Source: Pseudomonas parakoreensis (GTDB lineage Bacteria > Pseudomonadota > Gammaproteobacteria > Pseudomonadales > Pseudomonadaceae). From it: a stretch of 64,000 nucleotides of DNA. Under the pieces are notes generated by a model, which saw nothing but the letters and a program-made list of their open reading frames with translations, had not been told where the DNA came from and did no database searches. The stretch covers positions 62,001 to 126,000 of the forward strand of contig NZ_BQHY01000008.1 of assembly GCF_021602155.1 (NCBI RefSeq), written 5' to 3'. Numbering within the stretch: the first letter of the stretch is position 1; every line of letters starts with the position of its first letter. Below, piece after piece: positions 43,273-53,686 of the stretch. The position numbers were made by a program, and so were the translations under genes.

Positions 43273-43755
43273 TCAGCCCAGCGCTTTTTCAATCGCGTGA
43301 ACGATGGTCGGATCATCCGGCGCCGTACGCGGCGAAAACCGCGCCAGCACCCGGCCGTCCTTGCCAAGCAGAAATTTCTCGAAGTTCCAGGTGATATCAC
43401 CCGGAAACTCCGCGCCCTCGCCCGCCAGCAAACGGTACAGTTGATGGCGCTCGTGACCATTGACTTCGAGCTTGCTCGACAACGGAAATGTCACTCCGTA
43501 GTTGAGGCTGCAGAACTCTTGAATTTCCTGTTCGCTACCGGGTTCCTGGCCGGCAAACTGGTTGCACGGCAGGCCCAGCACACTGAAGCCTTTGTCTTTG
43601 AATTGCTGATAGAGGTTTTCCAGTGCCGCGTACTGTGGAGTCAAGCCGCATTTGGAGGCGACGTTGACCACCAGCACGACTTGGCCCTTGAACGGCGCCA
43701 GCGGTAGCTCCTGACCATCCAGGGCTGTCAACTTAAGGTCGTGAAAAGCACTCAT
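43273..43755 (-). CDS. Glutathione peroxidase family thiol peroxidase
   Basis: This 160-residue enzyme has the peroxidatic cysteine C36 in NVASKCGLTPQ, then LGLPCNQFAGQEPG and the tryptophan WNFEKFLLG (W123), the Gpx catalytic set. Cysteine rather than selenocysteine is used. Bacterial members usually draw electrons from thioredoxin and detoxify organic hydroperoxides. It lies downstream of slyD on the same strand but behind a terminator, so it is probably transcribed alone. Confidence 0.93.
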   Translation of the reverse strand: MSAFHDLKLTALDGQELPLAPFKGQVVLVVNVASKCGLTPQYAALENLYQQFKDKGFSVLGLPCNQFAGQEPGSEQEIQEFCSLNYGVTFPLSSKLEVNGHERHQLYRLLAGEGAEFPGDITWNFEKFLLGKDGRVLARFSPRTAPDDPTIVHAIEKALG

Positions 43756-43827
43756 GACGTACTCCAGGATTCCCGTGTTCTACTCGAAACAGCCACTTGG
43801 CGAGGCCACCAAGGACAGCCGCGGACT

Positions 43828-43851
43828 AAAAAGGCGCCCGCAGGCGCCTCT
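43828..43851 (-). terminator. Intrinsic terminator of the SlyD-type gene
   Basis: On the minus strand GGCGCC-TGCG-GGCGCC is followed by TTTTT. It starts 28 bases after the stop of the isomerase gene and separates it from gpx. Confidence 0.8.
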
Positions 43852-43878
43852 CCAGTACTCGAAGCTTAGCGCAGAAAA

Positions 43879-44364
43879 TCAGTGGTGATGGCCACCTTCG
43901 CCATGGACGTGACCATGCGCGACTTCTTCCTGGCTGGCGTCACGGACAGCAACGACCTTCACTTTGAAGTTCAGGCGCTGACCGGCCAGTGGGTGGTTAC
44001 CGTCAACGGTGACATCGTCGCCGTCCAGGTCACGGATGGTCACGATCTGCATCTGGCCGTCCGGCGCCGAAGCGTGGAACTGCATGCCGACTTCCAGCTC
44101 GTCAACGCCTTCGAACATGCTGCGGCTCAGGGTGCTGACCAGTTCGGCAGCGTATTCGCCGTAAGCGTCTTCCGGCTCAACGGACACTTCCAGCTCGTCA
44201 CCAACAGCCTTGCCTTCCAGCGCTTTTTCCAGGCCCGGGATGATGTTGCCTGCGCCTTGCAGGTAAACCAGCGGAGCGCCGCCGGCGGAGCTGTCGATGA
44301 CCTCACCAGCGTCGTTGGTCAGGGTATAGTCGATAGAGACAGCCTTGTTGGCGGCGATCAGCAT
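43879..44364 (-). CDS. FKBP-type peptidyl-prolyl isomerase, SlyD-like
   Basis: The protein has 161 residues from ATG 44364 (the family start MLIAANKAVSIDYTLTND). It has the FKBP core with the IF insert of SlyD (VSTLSRSMFEGVDELEVGMQ) and a short histidine-rich tail HGHVHGEGGHHH that could bind nickel or other metals. The tail is much shorter than in E. coli SlyD. Likely a cytosolic folding helper and metallochaperone. The start overlaps the divergent DUF3565 frame by two bases. Confidence 0.92.
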   Translation of the reverse strand: MLIAANKAVSIDYTLTNDAGEVIDSSAGGAPLVYLQGAGNIIPGLEKALEGKAVGDELEVSVEPEDAYGEYAAELVSTLSRSMFEGVDELEVGMQFHASAPDGQMQIVTIRDLDGDDVTVDGNHPLAGQRLNFKVKVVAVRDASQEEVAHGHVHGEGGHHH

Positions 44365-44659
44365 GGGGCGAAACCTTTTGTATAAGAATATAGAAAGACC
44401 CAGTTTAGCGAAGCAATCGCGCGAAAGCGAACACAACCCGGACAAACGGGAATCAACGATCACCGGCTTCCATCAGGACGAGGAGGGTCACTGGGTGGCC
44501 GAGCTATCCTGTGGCCACACCCAGCACGTGCGTCATCAGCCGCCCTGGCAATCGCGCGCGTGGATCCTTGACCCGGCAAAACGTGTTGAAAAAATAGGCC
44601 AACCCTTTACCTGCGGTTGGTGCGCACAAGGCTCGGTTAGCGATAACCTTGGCGACTGA
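44363..44659 (+). CDS. DUF3565 family protein, start uncertain
   Basis: This small protein of the DUF3565 family shows GFHQDEEGHWVAELSCGHTQ and HVRHQPPWQSRAWI, with C-x-H and a later CGWC pair that suggest zinc binding. The conserved region begins about 40 codons after ATG 44363, and no ATG or GTG with a ribosome site lies close to it. The listed start overlaps the slyD start on the other strand, which is suspicious; a nonstandard start near TCAACGATC at about 44455 is possible. It precedes pta by 60 bases. Function is unknown. Confidence 0.65.
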   Translation: MGRNLLYKNIERPSLAKQSRESEHNPDKRESTITGFHQDEEGHWVAELSCGHTQHVRHQPPWQSRAWILDPAKRVEKIGQPFTCGWCAQGSVSDNLGD

Positions 44660-44719
44660 ATTTCGGTAGGCGGTCACATATAGATCGCCACCCTTGCCAT
44701 GCACCCTCAGAGAATCCGC

Positions 44720-46819
44720 ATGCAAACTTTTTTTATCGCACCCACCGATTTTGGTGTGGGTCTGACCTCCATCAGCCTGGGGCTGGTGCGTACCCTGGAG
44801 CGGGCCGGACTGAAAGTCGGCTTCTTCAAACCGATTGCCCAGCCGCATCCCGGCGACACCGGCCCCGAGCGTTCCACCGAACTGGTGGCGCGCACCCACG
44901 GCCTGAAACCGCCGCAACCATTGGGCCTGGCCCACGTCGAGCGGATGCTCGGCGACGGTCAGCTCGATGAGCTGCTCGAAGAAATCATCGCCCTGTATCA
45001 GCAAGCGGCTGTCGGCAAGGACGTGCTGGTGGTCGAAGGCATGGTGCCGACCCGCAGCGCCAGCTACGCCGCGCGGGTCAATTTGCACCTGGCCAAAAGC
45101 CTGGATGCCGAGGTGATTCTGGTGTCGGCTCCGGAAAACGAAGTGCTCGCCGAACTCTCCGGCCGCGTGGAATTGCAGGCGCAACTGTTCGGCGGTCCGA
45201 AAGATCCGAAAGTCCTCGGCGTGATCCTCAACAAGGTCAAAACCGAGGAGAGCATGGAGGCCTTCGCCACGCGGCTGAAGGAGCATTCACCGTTGCTGCG
45301 CAGCGGTGACTTCCGCCTGCTCGGCTGCATTCCGTTCCAGCCCGAACTCAACGCCCCACGTACCCGCGACGTTGCCGACCTGATGGGCGCACAGGTACTC
45401 AATGCCGGCGATTATGAAACCCGGCGCATGACCAAAATCATTATCTGCGCGCGCACCATGCGCAACACCGTAGAACTGCTCAAGCCCGGCGTGCTGGTGG
45501 TAACCCCGGGCGATCGCGACGACATCATTCTTGCGGTCAGTCTTGCGGCGCTCAACGGCGTGCCATTGGCCGGGCTGTTGCTGACCAGTGACACCCTGCC
45601 CGATCCACGCATCATGGACTTGTGCCGTGGCGCGTTGCAGGCCGGTCTGCCGGTATTGTCGGTGAGCACCGGCTCCTACGACACCGCCAACCTGCTCAAT
45701 GGCCTGAACAAGGAAATCCCCATTGATGACCGCGAGCGCGCGGAGATCATCACCGACTTCGTCGCCAGCCATCTCGACGCCAAGTGGTTGCACCAGCGCT
45801 GCGGCACCCCGCGGGAAATGCGCCTGTCGCCAGCGGTATTCCGCTATCAACTGATTCAACGGGCGCAGTCGGCAAACAAGCGCATCGTCCTGCCCGAAGG
45901 CAGCGAGCCGCTCACCGTGCAGGCGGCGGCGATCTGTCAGGAGCGCGGCATCGCCCGTTGCGTGTTGCTGGCCAAACCGGCGGACGTTGAAGCCGTGGCC
46001 CGCGCGCAAGGCATCGAGCTGCCGCCGGGGCTGGAGATTCTCGATCCGGACCTGATCCGCGAGCGCTATATCGAGCCGATGGTCGCCCTGCGCAAAAGCA
46101 AAAGCCTCAACGCGCCGATGGCCGAACAGCAACTGGAAGACACCGTGGTCATTGGCACCATGATGCTTGCGCTGGATGAAGTCGATGGTCTGGTGTCGGG
46201 CGTGATCAACACCACCGCCAACACCATCCGCCCGGCGCTGCAACTGATCAAGACCGCGCCGGGCTGCACGCTGGTGTCTTCGGTGTTCTTCATGCTGTTC
46301 CCCGAAGAAGTGCTGGTCTACGGCGACTGCGTGATGAATCCGCACCCAAGCGCAACTGAGCTGGCCGAGATCGCCCTGCAAAGCGCCGACTCGGCAGCGG
46401 CCTTCGGCATCACCCCGCGCGTGGCGATGATCAGTTACTCCAGCGGCGAATCGGCCAGCGGCGAAGAAGTCGAGAAAGTCCGCGAAGCCACCCTGCTCGC
46501 CCACGAGCAACAGCACTCGCTGCTGATCGACGGGCCGCTGCAATACGACGCCGCTGCCAACGCCGATGTGGCCCGGCAACTGGCGCCCAACAGCCAGGTG
46601 GCCGGCCGCGCCACGGTGTTCGTGTTCCCCGACCTGAACACCGGCAACACTACCCACAAAGCCGTGCAGCGCAGCGCCGACTGCGTCAGCCTCGGCCCGA
46701 TGCTGCAAGGCCTGCGCAAACCGGTGAACGACCTGCCGCGCGGCGCGCAGGTCGACGACATCGTCTACACCATCGCCCTGACCGCGATTCAAGCCGCCAA
46801 CCGACCTATGGATGTGTAA
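44720..46819 (+). CDS. pta: Phosphate acetyltransferase (long form)
   Basis: This 699-residue enzyme interconverts acetyl-CoA and acetyl phosphate. It has the N-terminal BioD-like P-loop-related domain (TFFIAPTDFGVGLTSISLGL), the central DRTGG domain (TVELLKPGVLVVTPGDRDD) and the C-terminal PTA catalytic domain (IVLPEGSEPLTVQAAA, then KTAPGCTLVSSVFFML). ATG 44720 is chosen over ATG 44699. Acetate kinase, its usual partner, is not adjacent; instead the next gene is a lysophospholipid acyltransferase that starts at the base after the pta stop. Confidence 0.95.
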   Translation: MQTFFIAPTDFGVGLTSISLGLVRTLERAGLKVGFFKPIAQPHPGDTGPERSTELVARTHGLKPPQPLGLAHVERMLGDGQLDELLEEIIALYQQAAVGKDVLVVEGMVPTRSASYAARVNLHLAKSLDAEVILVSAPENEVLAELSGRVELQAQLFGGPKDPKVLGVILNKVKTEESMEAFATRLKEHSPLLRSGDFRLLGCIPFQPELNAPRTRDVADLMGAQVLNAGDYETRRMTKIIICARTMRNTVELLKPGVLVVTPGDRDDIILAVSLAALNGVPLAGLLLTSDTLPDPRIMDLCRGALQAGLPVLSVSTGSYDTANLLNGLNKEIPIDDRERAEIITDFVASHLDAKWLHQRCGTPREMRLSPAVFRYQLIQRAQSANKRIVLPEGSEPLTVQAAAICQERGIARCVLLAKPADVEAVARAQGIELPPGLEILDPDLIRERYIEPMVALRKSKSLNAPMAEQQLEDTVVIGTMMLALDEVDGLVSGVINTTANTIRPALQLIKTAPGCTLVSSVFFMLFPEEVLVYGDCVMNPHPSATELAEIALQSADSAAAFGITPRVAMISYSSGESASGEEVEKVREATLLAHEQQHSLLIDGPLQYDAAANADVARQLAPNSQVAGRATVFVFPDLNTGNTTHKAVQRSADCVSLGPMLQGLRKPVNDLPRGAQVDDIVYTIALTAIQAANRPMDV

Positions 46820-47725
46820 ATGCTGGACTTCCTGCCCGCCCCGATTCGCGGCGTGATCGCCGCACTGCTGTTGGCGCTCAATACGATTCTGCTGTGCTCG
46901 TTTCTGTTCTGTGTGGCGCTGATCAAAGTGCTGCCCTTCGACCTCGCCCGCCGCGCCTCGCTGTGGCTGATGAGCCACACCCACGAAGCCTGGATCAGTA
47001 ACAACAAGGGCTGGATGAACTTGGTACGCCGCACCCGCTGGCACATCAGCGGCTTGCAAGGCCTGGATTACAAACACTCGTATTTGATCACCAGCAACCA
47101 CCAGAGCTGGGTCGACATTCTGGTGCTGCAATACGTGCTCAACCGGCGTATCCAGCCGCTGAAATTCTTCCTCAAGCAGGAGCTGATCTGGGTCCCGGTG
47201 ATTGGCTTGGCGTGGTGGGCGCTGGGCTTTCCGTTCATGAAACGCTACTCCAAGGCCTATCTGGAAAAACACCCGGAGAAGAAAGGCAAAGACCTGGAAA
47301 CCACGCGCAAGACCTGCGCGAAGTTTCGCGACAACCCGGTGGGGATTTTCAACTTTGTCGAAGGCACACGCTTCACCGAAGGCAAGCACGCGCAGCAGCA
47401 ATCACCGTTCAAATACCTGCTCAAGCCCAAGGCTGGCGGCATCGCCTTTGTGCTGGATGCGATGGGTGAGCAGCTTGAGTCGATCGTCAACGTGACCATT
47501 CACTACCCGGGCGGGCGCCCGGGGTTCTGGGACCTGCTGTGCGGCAACGTGCGCGACGTGGTAGTGCACTTTGAAGAACTGAAAATCCCGCCGGCCTTCA
47601 TCGGCAAGAACTACGACCAGGACGGCGAATACCGTCTGCAGTTTCAGGGCTGGATCAATCAGCTGTGGCAGGACAAGGATGCGCTGCTGGAGCAGATGCA
47701 CTGCGAATTCCCGAACCGGCACTAA
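46820..47725 (+). CDS. PlsC-type acyltransferase (YihG-like)
   Basis: This 301-residue inner-membrane acyltransferase has two N-terminal membrane helices and the four PlsC motifs: NHQSWVD (H-x4-D, about residues 92-98), FLKQELIWVP, FVEGTRFT (about 181-188) and a later proline motif. It resembles YihG, which acylates lysophosphatidic acid or related lipids with unusual chains. The ATG begins at the base after the pta stop, which implies a shared transcript and suggests a link between acetyl phosphate and membrane lipid supply, an inference from position only. Confidence 0.88.
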   Translation: MLDFLPAPIRGVIAALLLALNTILLCSFLFCVALIKVLPFDLARRASLWLMSHTHEAWISNNKGWMNLVRRTRWHISGLQGLDYKHSYLITSNHQSWVDILVLQYVLNRRIQPLKFFLKQELIWVPVIGLAWWALGFPFMKRYSKAYLEKHPEKKGKDLETTRKTCAKFRDNPVGIFNFVEGTRFTEGKHAQQQSPFKYLLKPKAGGIAFVLDAMGEQLESIVNVTIHYPGGRPGFWDLLCGNVRDVVVHFEELKIPPAFIGKNYDQDGEYRLQFQGWINQLWQDKDALLEQMHCEFPNRH

Positions 47726-47790
47726 CCTTGTGGAAGCCAGCCTGTTGGCGATGGCCGAGATCAGCAAGCGTCATTGGTGAATGACACACC

Positions 47791-47945
47791 GCCATCGCTG
47801 GCAGGCCAGCTCCCACAGTTGGATTGGGTGCGTTCAGTTAGGGATTGGTCGGCTGGCAGGCCGCCTTCGCTGGCAAGCCAGCTCCCACAATTGGGTTGGG
47901 TGTGTTCAGTTAGGTATCGGTCGGCTGGTAGGCCAGCTCCCACAA
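47791..47945. repeat. 72-bp tandem repeat built on REP sequence
   Basis: Two units of 72 bases (47791-47862 and 47863-47934) agree at roughly 63 positions, and a third partial unit follows (GGCCAGCTCCCACA). Each starts with GCCATCGCTGGCAGGCCAGC-type sequence, the third REP type of this window, then a common stretch TTGGGTGTGTTCAGTTAGG. Duplication by slippage or unequal exchange is the simple explanation. Confidence 0.85.
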
Positions 47946-47951
47946 AATCAA

Positions 47952-47987
47952 GATCAAAAGATCGCAGCCTGCGGCAGCTCCTACAGG
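47952..47987. repeat. REP element, single copy
   Basis: GATCAAAAGATCGCAGCCTG followed by CGGCAGCTCCTACAGG is the most common REP type here, in the orientation opposite to that at position 5. No facing partner is within 100 bases. Confidence 0.85.
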
Positions 47988-48089
47988 GAAGATAATACAA
48001 CCCGCACGCGGCGCATGCCGCCCCACTCCAGGATGAGCGCAAGCTCGGCTGCAGCTCTTGATCTTGATCCACGGGCGACGTTGGACGAC

Positions 48090-48330
48090 TGAGCGAAGGG
48101 ATTGATCCGGGGGTGGGAGCGCAGCGACCGTTTGGCGCAGCCAAACACAGCGAGAGGAGGTGCAGCGAAGCAAACCGTAGGCGCTGCCCCCGGATCAATC
48201 CCGCAGCGAAGGGACCCCGAGCCCCAGCGAGCGGGCCGAACGCAGGAGCAAGCCTTTTAGGTTACCTTTTCGGCGTTTGGAAAAGGTGACTCGCCGTAAG
48301 GGCGAAACCCTAAGCAGCCGTTACCGCAGC
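48090..48330. repeat. Long structured intergenic element with inverted repeat
   Basis: A perfect 16-bp inverted repeat (GGGATTGATCCGGGGG at 48098-48113 and CCCCCGGATCAATCCC at 48187-48202) encloses 73 bases that themselves contain GTTTGGC/GCCAAAC. To its right lie smaller hairpin-forming motifs (GGTTACCTTTTCGGCG, GGAAAAGGTGACTCGCC). No reading frame is convincing. It forms the core of the 735-bp gene-free stretch 47726-48460. From memory, similar DNA recurs between genes in P. fluorescens-group genomes, so I call it a repeat, but no second copy is in this window. Confidence 0.6.
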
Positions 48331-48406
48331 AACGGATATGTACTCAATCAACAAGAGCATGGTCGGCCCAAAAGCCGCCACCGCCGAAAACCAAATCGCC
48401 CCCAAT

Positions 48407-48440
48407 AAAAAAGCCCGCCGATGATCACTCATCCGCAGGC
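48407..48440 (-). terminator. Intrinsic terminator of cysNC
   Basis: On the minus strand GCCTGC-G-GATGA-GTGA-TCATC-G-GCGGGC forms a long stem with one G-T pair and is followed by TTTTTT. It begins about 20 bases after the cysNC stop. Confidence 0.88.
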
Positions 48441-48460
48441 CTTTCATTTCCGGCAAACGC

Positions 48461-50359
48461 TTAAATCGCGCCACGCTTGCGCAGCAGATCCAACACCTGC
48501 TTGACGCTCTCTTCCAGCGACAGCGACTGCGTGTCGATCACCAGATCAGCATTCAGCGGCACGTCATACGGGAACGACTCACCCGGAATATTATCGCCAC
48601 CCGCAGCATACAAGCCCTGCGGATCACGCTCGGCACACACCGCCGGCGAAGCCTGCACATAAACCGTCAGCAGACGCTCCTTGCCGATCAGCTCCCTGGC
48701 CTGCTCGCGACCTTCAGCACTCGGCGCAACAAACGCCGCCAGGGTCAACAGACCGGCTTCGTTGAACTGACGCGCCACATGTGCGGCACGACGCCAGTTC
48801 TCGGTACGACCGGCACGATCCTGCGGCAGACCTTTGTTCAGGTCGTGACGCAGATTCTGACCATCCAGCACAAACACCGCACGGCCCATGTCGAACAACT
48901 TGCGCTCGACCGCATAGGCCAGCGTGCTCTTGCCCGCGCCCGACAGACCGCTGAACAGCACGGTAGCCGGTTGCTGGCCAAAGCGCTGGGCACGTTCTTC
49001 GGTAGCAACGTGGGCCAGTTTGCCGTGGTGGGTGGCCGTGCCGTGGCTCAGTGGCTGAGCGACGATCATGCCGGCGCCAACGGTGCCGTTGGTCAGACGA
49101 TCGATAACGATGAACGCACCGGTGGTGCGGTTACTGTCGTAACCGTCGAGGGCGATCGGCGCGTCGAGCGCGATCTTCACCTTGCCGATTTCGTTGAGCT
49201 GCAACGCGCTCGCCGGACCTTCTTCGAGGGTGTTCACGTCGACCTTGTTGACGATGCTGGCAATCGAGCCCGGCACGTAACTGGTGGCGCGTTTGATGTC
49301 GTATTTCTTGCCCGGCAGCATCGGCTCTTCAGCCATCCACACCAGCATCGCTTCGAAGCTGTCGGTGACCGGCGGCACGTTGTCGGCATGCACCAGCAAG
49401 TCGCCACGGGAGATGTCGATTTCGTCTTCCATGGTCAGCGTCACCGCTTGACCAGGACCGGCCTGCTCCAGCTCACCTTCGAAGGTAACGATGGATTTGA
49501 CACGGCTGCTCTTGCCCGACGGCAGAACCACCACTTCGTCGCCCTTGTGCACGATGCCGCTGGCGAGGGTGCCGGCGAAGCCGCGGAAGTTCAGGTTCGG
49601 ACGGTTGACGTATTGCACCGGGAAACGCAGATCGGTGAAGTTGCGATCGCCCGACACCTCCACGGTCTCGAGAATTTCCATCAGCGACTGGCCGGTGTAC
49701 CACGGCGAGCGCTCGGACTTGTTCACCACGTTGTCGCCCTTGAGAGCAGACATCGGCACGAAGTGCATGCTGGTCGGCTTCATCTTCAAGCCTTCGGCGA
49801 ACTTCAGGTAGTCGGCCTTGATCGACTCGAACACACCTTCATCAAAGTCTTTCAGGTCCATCTTGTTGATGGCGACGACGATGTGCTTGATGCCCAGCAA
49901 CGAGGCGATGAAGCTGTGGCGACGGGTCTGGGTCTGCACGCCGTAACGCGCGTCGACCAGGATGATCGCCAGGTCACAGGTGGATGCACCGGTGGCCATG
50001 TTGCGGGTGTACTGCTCATGGCCGGGGGTGTCGGCGATGATGAACTTGCGCTTGGCGGTGGAGAAGTAGCGGTAGGCGACATCGATGGTGATGCCCTGCT
50101 CACGCTCGGCCTGCAGGCCGTCGACCAGCAACGCCAGGTCGATGTCGTCACCGGTGGTGCCGACTTTCTTCGAATCGCGGGTAATGGCTTCCAGATGATC
50201 TTCGTAGATCATCTTGGAGTCGTGCAGCAGGCGCCCGATCAGGGTACTTTTGCCGTCGTCGACGTTACCGCAGGTCAAAAAGCGCAGCAGCTCTTTACGT
50301 TCGTGCTGGCCCAGGTAGGCGAGGATGTCCTCGCTGATCAAATCAGATGCGTGCGACAT
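48461..50359 (-). CDS. cysNC: Sulfate adenylyltransferase large subunit / APS kinase fusion CysNC
   Basis: This 632-residue fusion joins a CysN GTPase (G1 loop GNVDDGKST at 31-39, then DTPGHEQY and NKMDL) with a CysC adenylylsulfate kinase (P-loop GLSGAGKST near 470, later [17 protein letters not shown]). With CysD it makes APS from sulfate and ATP and then phosphorylates it to PAPS. The fusion is standard in Pseudomonas. It follows cysD by nine bases in the same operon, and a terminator closes the unit. Confidence 0.97.
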   Translation of the reverse strand: MSHASDLISEDILAYLGQHERKELLRFLTCGNVDDGKSTLIGRLLHDSKMIYEDHLEAITRDSKKVGTTGDDIDLALLVDGLQAEREQGITIDVAYRYFSTAKRKFIIADTPGHEQYTRNMATGASTCDLAIILVDARYGVQTQTRRHSFIASLLGIKHIVVAINKMDLKDFDEGVFESIKADYLKFAEGLKMKPTSMHFVPMSALKGDNVVNKSERSPWYTGQSLMEILETVEVSGDRNFTDLRFPVQYVNRPNLNFRGFAGTLASGIVHKGDEVVVLPSGKSSRVKSIVTFEGELEQAGPGQAVTLTMEDEIDISRGDLLVHADNVPPVTDSFEAMLVWMAEEPMLPGKKYDIKRATSYVPGSIASIVNKVDVNTLEEGPASALQLNEIGKVKIALDAPIALDGYDSNRTTGAFIVIDRLTNGTVGAGMIVAQPLSHGTATHHGKLAHVATEERAQRFGQQPATVLFSGLSGAGKSTLAYAVERKLFDMGRAVFVLDGQNLRHDLNKGLPQDRAGRTENWRRAAHVARQFNEAGLLTLAAFVAPSAEGREQARELIGKERLLTVYVQASPAVCAERDPQGLYAAGGDNIPGESFPYDVPLNADLVIDTQSLSLEESVKQVLDLLRKRGAI

Positions 50360-50368
50360 GACAACCCC

Positions 50369-51286
50369 TTAGAAATAGCCTTGACGTTTTTTATCTTCCA
50401 TCGAGCCGGCGCCATCGTGGTCGATGACCCGGCCCTGGCGCTCGGAAGTTCGCGTCAGGAGCATTTCCTGAATGATGTCCGTGAGGCTTTCGGCCTCGGA
50501 CTCCACCGCGCCCGTCAACGGGTAGCAGCCAAGGGTACGGAAACGCACTTTCTTTTTGACGATACGCGCCTTGTCCTCGTCGGACAGATGCTCAAGGATG
50601 CGCTCGTCGTCGATCATGATCAGCGTGCCGTTCTTCTCAATCACTTCGCGTTCGGCGGCGAAGTACAGCGGCACGATCGGGATGCCTTCGAGGTAGATGT
50701 ACTGCCAGATGTCCAGTTCGGTCCAGTTCGACAACGGGAATACGCGAATGGATTCGCCCTTGTTGACCTTGCCGTTGTAGACGTTCCACAGCTCCGGACG
50801 CTGATTCTTCGGGTCCCAGCGGTGCTTGCTGTCGCGGAACGAATACACGCGCTCCTTGGAGCGGGACTTCTCTTCATCACGACGGGCACCACCGAACGCG
50901 GCGTCGAAACCATGCTTGTCGAGTGCCTGCTTCAGGCCCTCGGTCTTCATGATGTCGGTGTGCTTGGCGCTGCCATGGGTGAACGGGTTGATGTTCTGCG
51001 CCACGCCATCGGGGTTGATGTGGGTGATCAGATCCAGGCCCAGCTCTTCGACCATCTTGTCGCGGAACTTGTACATCTCCTGGAATTTCCAGCGAGTGTC
51101 GACGTGCATCACCGGAAACGGCAGTTTGCCCGGGAAGAACGCCTTGCGTGCCAGGTGCAGCATCACGGCGGAGTCTTTACCGATGGAGTACAGCATCACC
51201 GGGTTGTCGAACTCGGCGGCCACCTCGCGGATGATGTGGATGCTTTCCGCCTCCAGCTGTTTCAGATGCGTCAGTTTGTCGACCAT
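50369..51286 (-). CDS. cysD: Sulfate adenylyltransferase small subunit CysD
   Basis: This 305-residue PAPS-reductase-fold enzyme is the catalytic half of ATP sulfurylase. It has the PP-loop [20 protein letters not shown] (about residues 35-54) and the family's [16 protein letters not shown] and [13 protein letters not shown]. It leads cysD-cysNC. About 260 bases upstream without a gene hold its promoter and a REP pair; a CysB site was not recognised. Confidence 0.97.
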   Translation of the reverse strand: MVDKLTHLKQLEAESIHIIREVAAEFDNPVMLYSIGKDSAVMLHLARKAFFPGKLPFPVMHVDTRWKFQEMYKFRDKMVEELGLDLITHINPDGVAQNINPFTHGSAKHTDIMKTEGLKQALDKHGFDAAFGGARRDEEKSRSKERVYSFRDSKHRWDPKNQRPELWNVYNGKVNKGESIRVFPLSNWTELDIWQYIYLEGIPIVPLYFAAEREVIEKNGTLIMIDDERILEHLSDEDKARIVKKKVRFRTLGCYPLTGAVESEAESLTDIIQEMLLTRTSERQGRVIDHDGAGSMEDKKRQGYF

Positions 51287-51428
51287 GGCTACTCACGAAA
51301 GCTTTCTTATGAACGGCCAGCGGGCCGTGTTCGAGCGGGGAATCCTAGCACAGCGCCCTCTTCTAATCAGGACGCCAACTAGATCGAAAGGGCATATGAA
51401 TATGCCCACCGGTTTGCCCCACTAACCC

Positions 51429-51516
51429 TGTAGGAGCTGCCGAAGGCTGCGATCTTTTGATCTTGCTTTTAAAAGACAACGTCAAAAGATCGCAGCCTTC
51501 GGCAGCTCCTACAGGA
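51429..51516. repeat. REP inverted pair between cysD and the Nif3-like gene
   Basis: Arms AGCTGCCGAAGGCTGCGATC and GATCGCAGCCTTCGGCAGCT are perfect complements carrying a paired base change (CCGAAGG for CCGCAGG), separated by about 30 bases including TTTTAAAAGACAACGTC. The matching change in both arms implies that the stem is kept by selection or copied as a unit. Confidence 0.92.
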
Positions 51517-51547
51517 CAACATCTTAGATCAGGCTCGCCGGGAGTCG

Positions 51548-52306
51548 TCAGATCGGGTTCGGGCAGTCGATGAAGATGTGTTCCAGAGCAAAACGTTTTG
51601 CCAGGTAGTCGCCCAGCGCCTGCACTCCATAGCGCTCGGTGGCATGGTGGCCGGCGGCGATGAAGCTGATGTCGTTTTCCCGGGCGCTGTGGAAGGTCTG
51701 CTCGGAGGCTTCGCCACTGAGGAACAGATCAACGCCCGCCGCCACGCCCTGATCGATATAGCCCTGCCCGCCACCGGTGCACCAGCCGACCCGGCGAATC
51801 ATCGCACTGCCTTCGACCAGCAGTGGCTCGCGCCCCATGACATCCTGAACCTTGCGCGCGAAATCACGCGGGGTCATGGGCTCGTTCAACGAGCCGACCA
51901 GCCCGACGATCTTCAGGTTGTCCGGGTCCAACGGCCCTTCGACGGTGATGTCCAGTTGACGCGCCAACTGCACGTTGTTGCCGACCTCCGGGTGCAGGTC
52001 CAGTGGCAGGTGATAAGCGAGCAGACTGATGTCGTGCTTGAGCAGGGTCTTCAGGCGGCGTTGCTTCATGCCGGTGATGCACGGGTTTTCGCCTTTCCAG
52101 AAATAGCCGTGATGCACCAGTATCAGATCGGCTTCGGCTTCCACCGCAGCATCGAGCAAGGCCTGACTGGCGGTGACGCCACTGACAATGCGCATCACCT
52201 GCGGACGACCTTCGACCTGCAGGCCATTGGGGCAATAATCGGCGATTTTCGCACTGCCGAGGTAACGGTCGGCTTCTTCGACCAGGGTGCTGAGGGCGAC
52301 AGCCAT
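51548..52306 (-). CDS. Nif3-like dinuclear metal centre protein
   Basis: This 252-residue protein has the Nif3/YbgI fold with metal ligands H63-H64-x in ILVHHGYFWKG, LLAYHLPLDLHPEVGNN and the C-terminal FIAAGHHATERYGVQALG with the last H/E pair. Members form hexameric toroids with two metal ions per chain; some are GTP cyclohydrolase-like or NIF3 partners, but the reaction is unproven. It is divergent from algW, as in other Pseudomonas. Confidence 0.9.
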   Translation of the reverse strand: MAVALSTLVEEADRYLGSAKIADYCPNGLQVEGRPQVMRIVSGVTASQALLDAAVEAEADLILVHHGYFWKGENPCITGMKQRRLKTLLKHDISLLAYHLPLDLHPEVGNNVQLARQLDITVEGPLDPDNLKIVGLVGSLNEPMTPRDFARKVQDVMGREPLLVEGSAMIRRVGWCTGGGQGYIDQGVAAGVDLFLSGEASEQTFHSARENDISFIAAGHHATERYGVQALGDYLAKRFALEHIFIDCPNPI

Positions 52307-52327
52307 GAAAGACTCCTAAATATCCCG

Positions 52328-52355
52328 TTCAGAGGCGCGCGCGGCCTCGTATAAT
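52328..52355 (+). promoter_or_regulatory. Sigma-70 promoter of algW
   Basis: TTCAGA at 52328-52333 and a perfect TATAAT at 52350-52355 are 16 bases apart, about 55 bases before the algW start. Confidence 0.6.
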
Positions 52356-52409
52356 GCGCGACATTATCGGCGGTCTGCCCCCGCCTGCAACTTTTCCAGG
52401 ACGTGCTTA

Positions 52410-53564
<1,155 letters not shown>

Positions 53565-53581
53565 ACACCAACCCAAAAACA

Positions 53582-53673
53582 CTGTGGGAGCGAGCTTGCT
53601 CGCGAAGAGGCCGGCACATTCAACATCGTTATTGAATGGCCAAGCGCTTTCGCGAGCAGGCTCGCTCCCACAG
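53582..53673. repeat. REP inverted pair after algW
   Basis: TGTGGGAGCGAGCTTGCTCG and CGAGCAGGCTCGCTCCCACA face each other. Same type as the elements at 21326 and 22793. It lies between the convergent algW and hisC stops. Confidence 0.9.
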
Positions 53674-53686
53674 GTTCAGCGGCGGT

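Noticed and set aside
45287-47401. A 704-codon open frame on the minus strand opposite pta
   Set aside because: It is the mirror of a highly biased GC-rich gene; it lacks any recognisable domain and has a composition rich in A, G, R, H and Q typical of antisense frames.
47726-48460. A CRISPR-like array
   Set aside because: The repeats are REP units in a 72-bp tandem and single copies; there are no regularly spaced 28-37-bp repeats with unique spacers and no cas gene.
48779-51382. An 867-codon open frame on the plus strand across cysNC and cysD
   Set aside because: It covers two well-recognised genes and the gap between them in the antisense frame and shows no domain. Long antisense frames are expected at this GC content.
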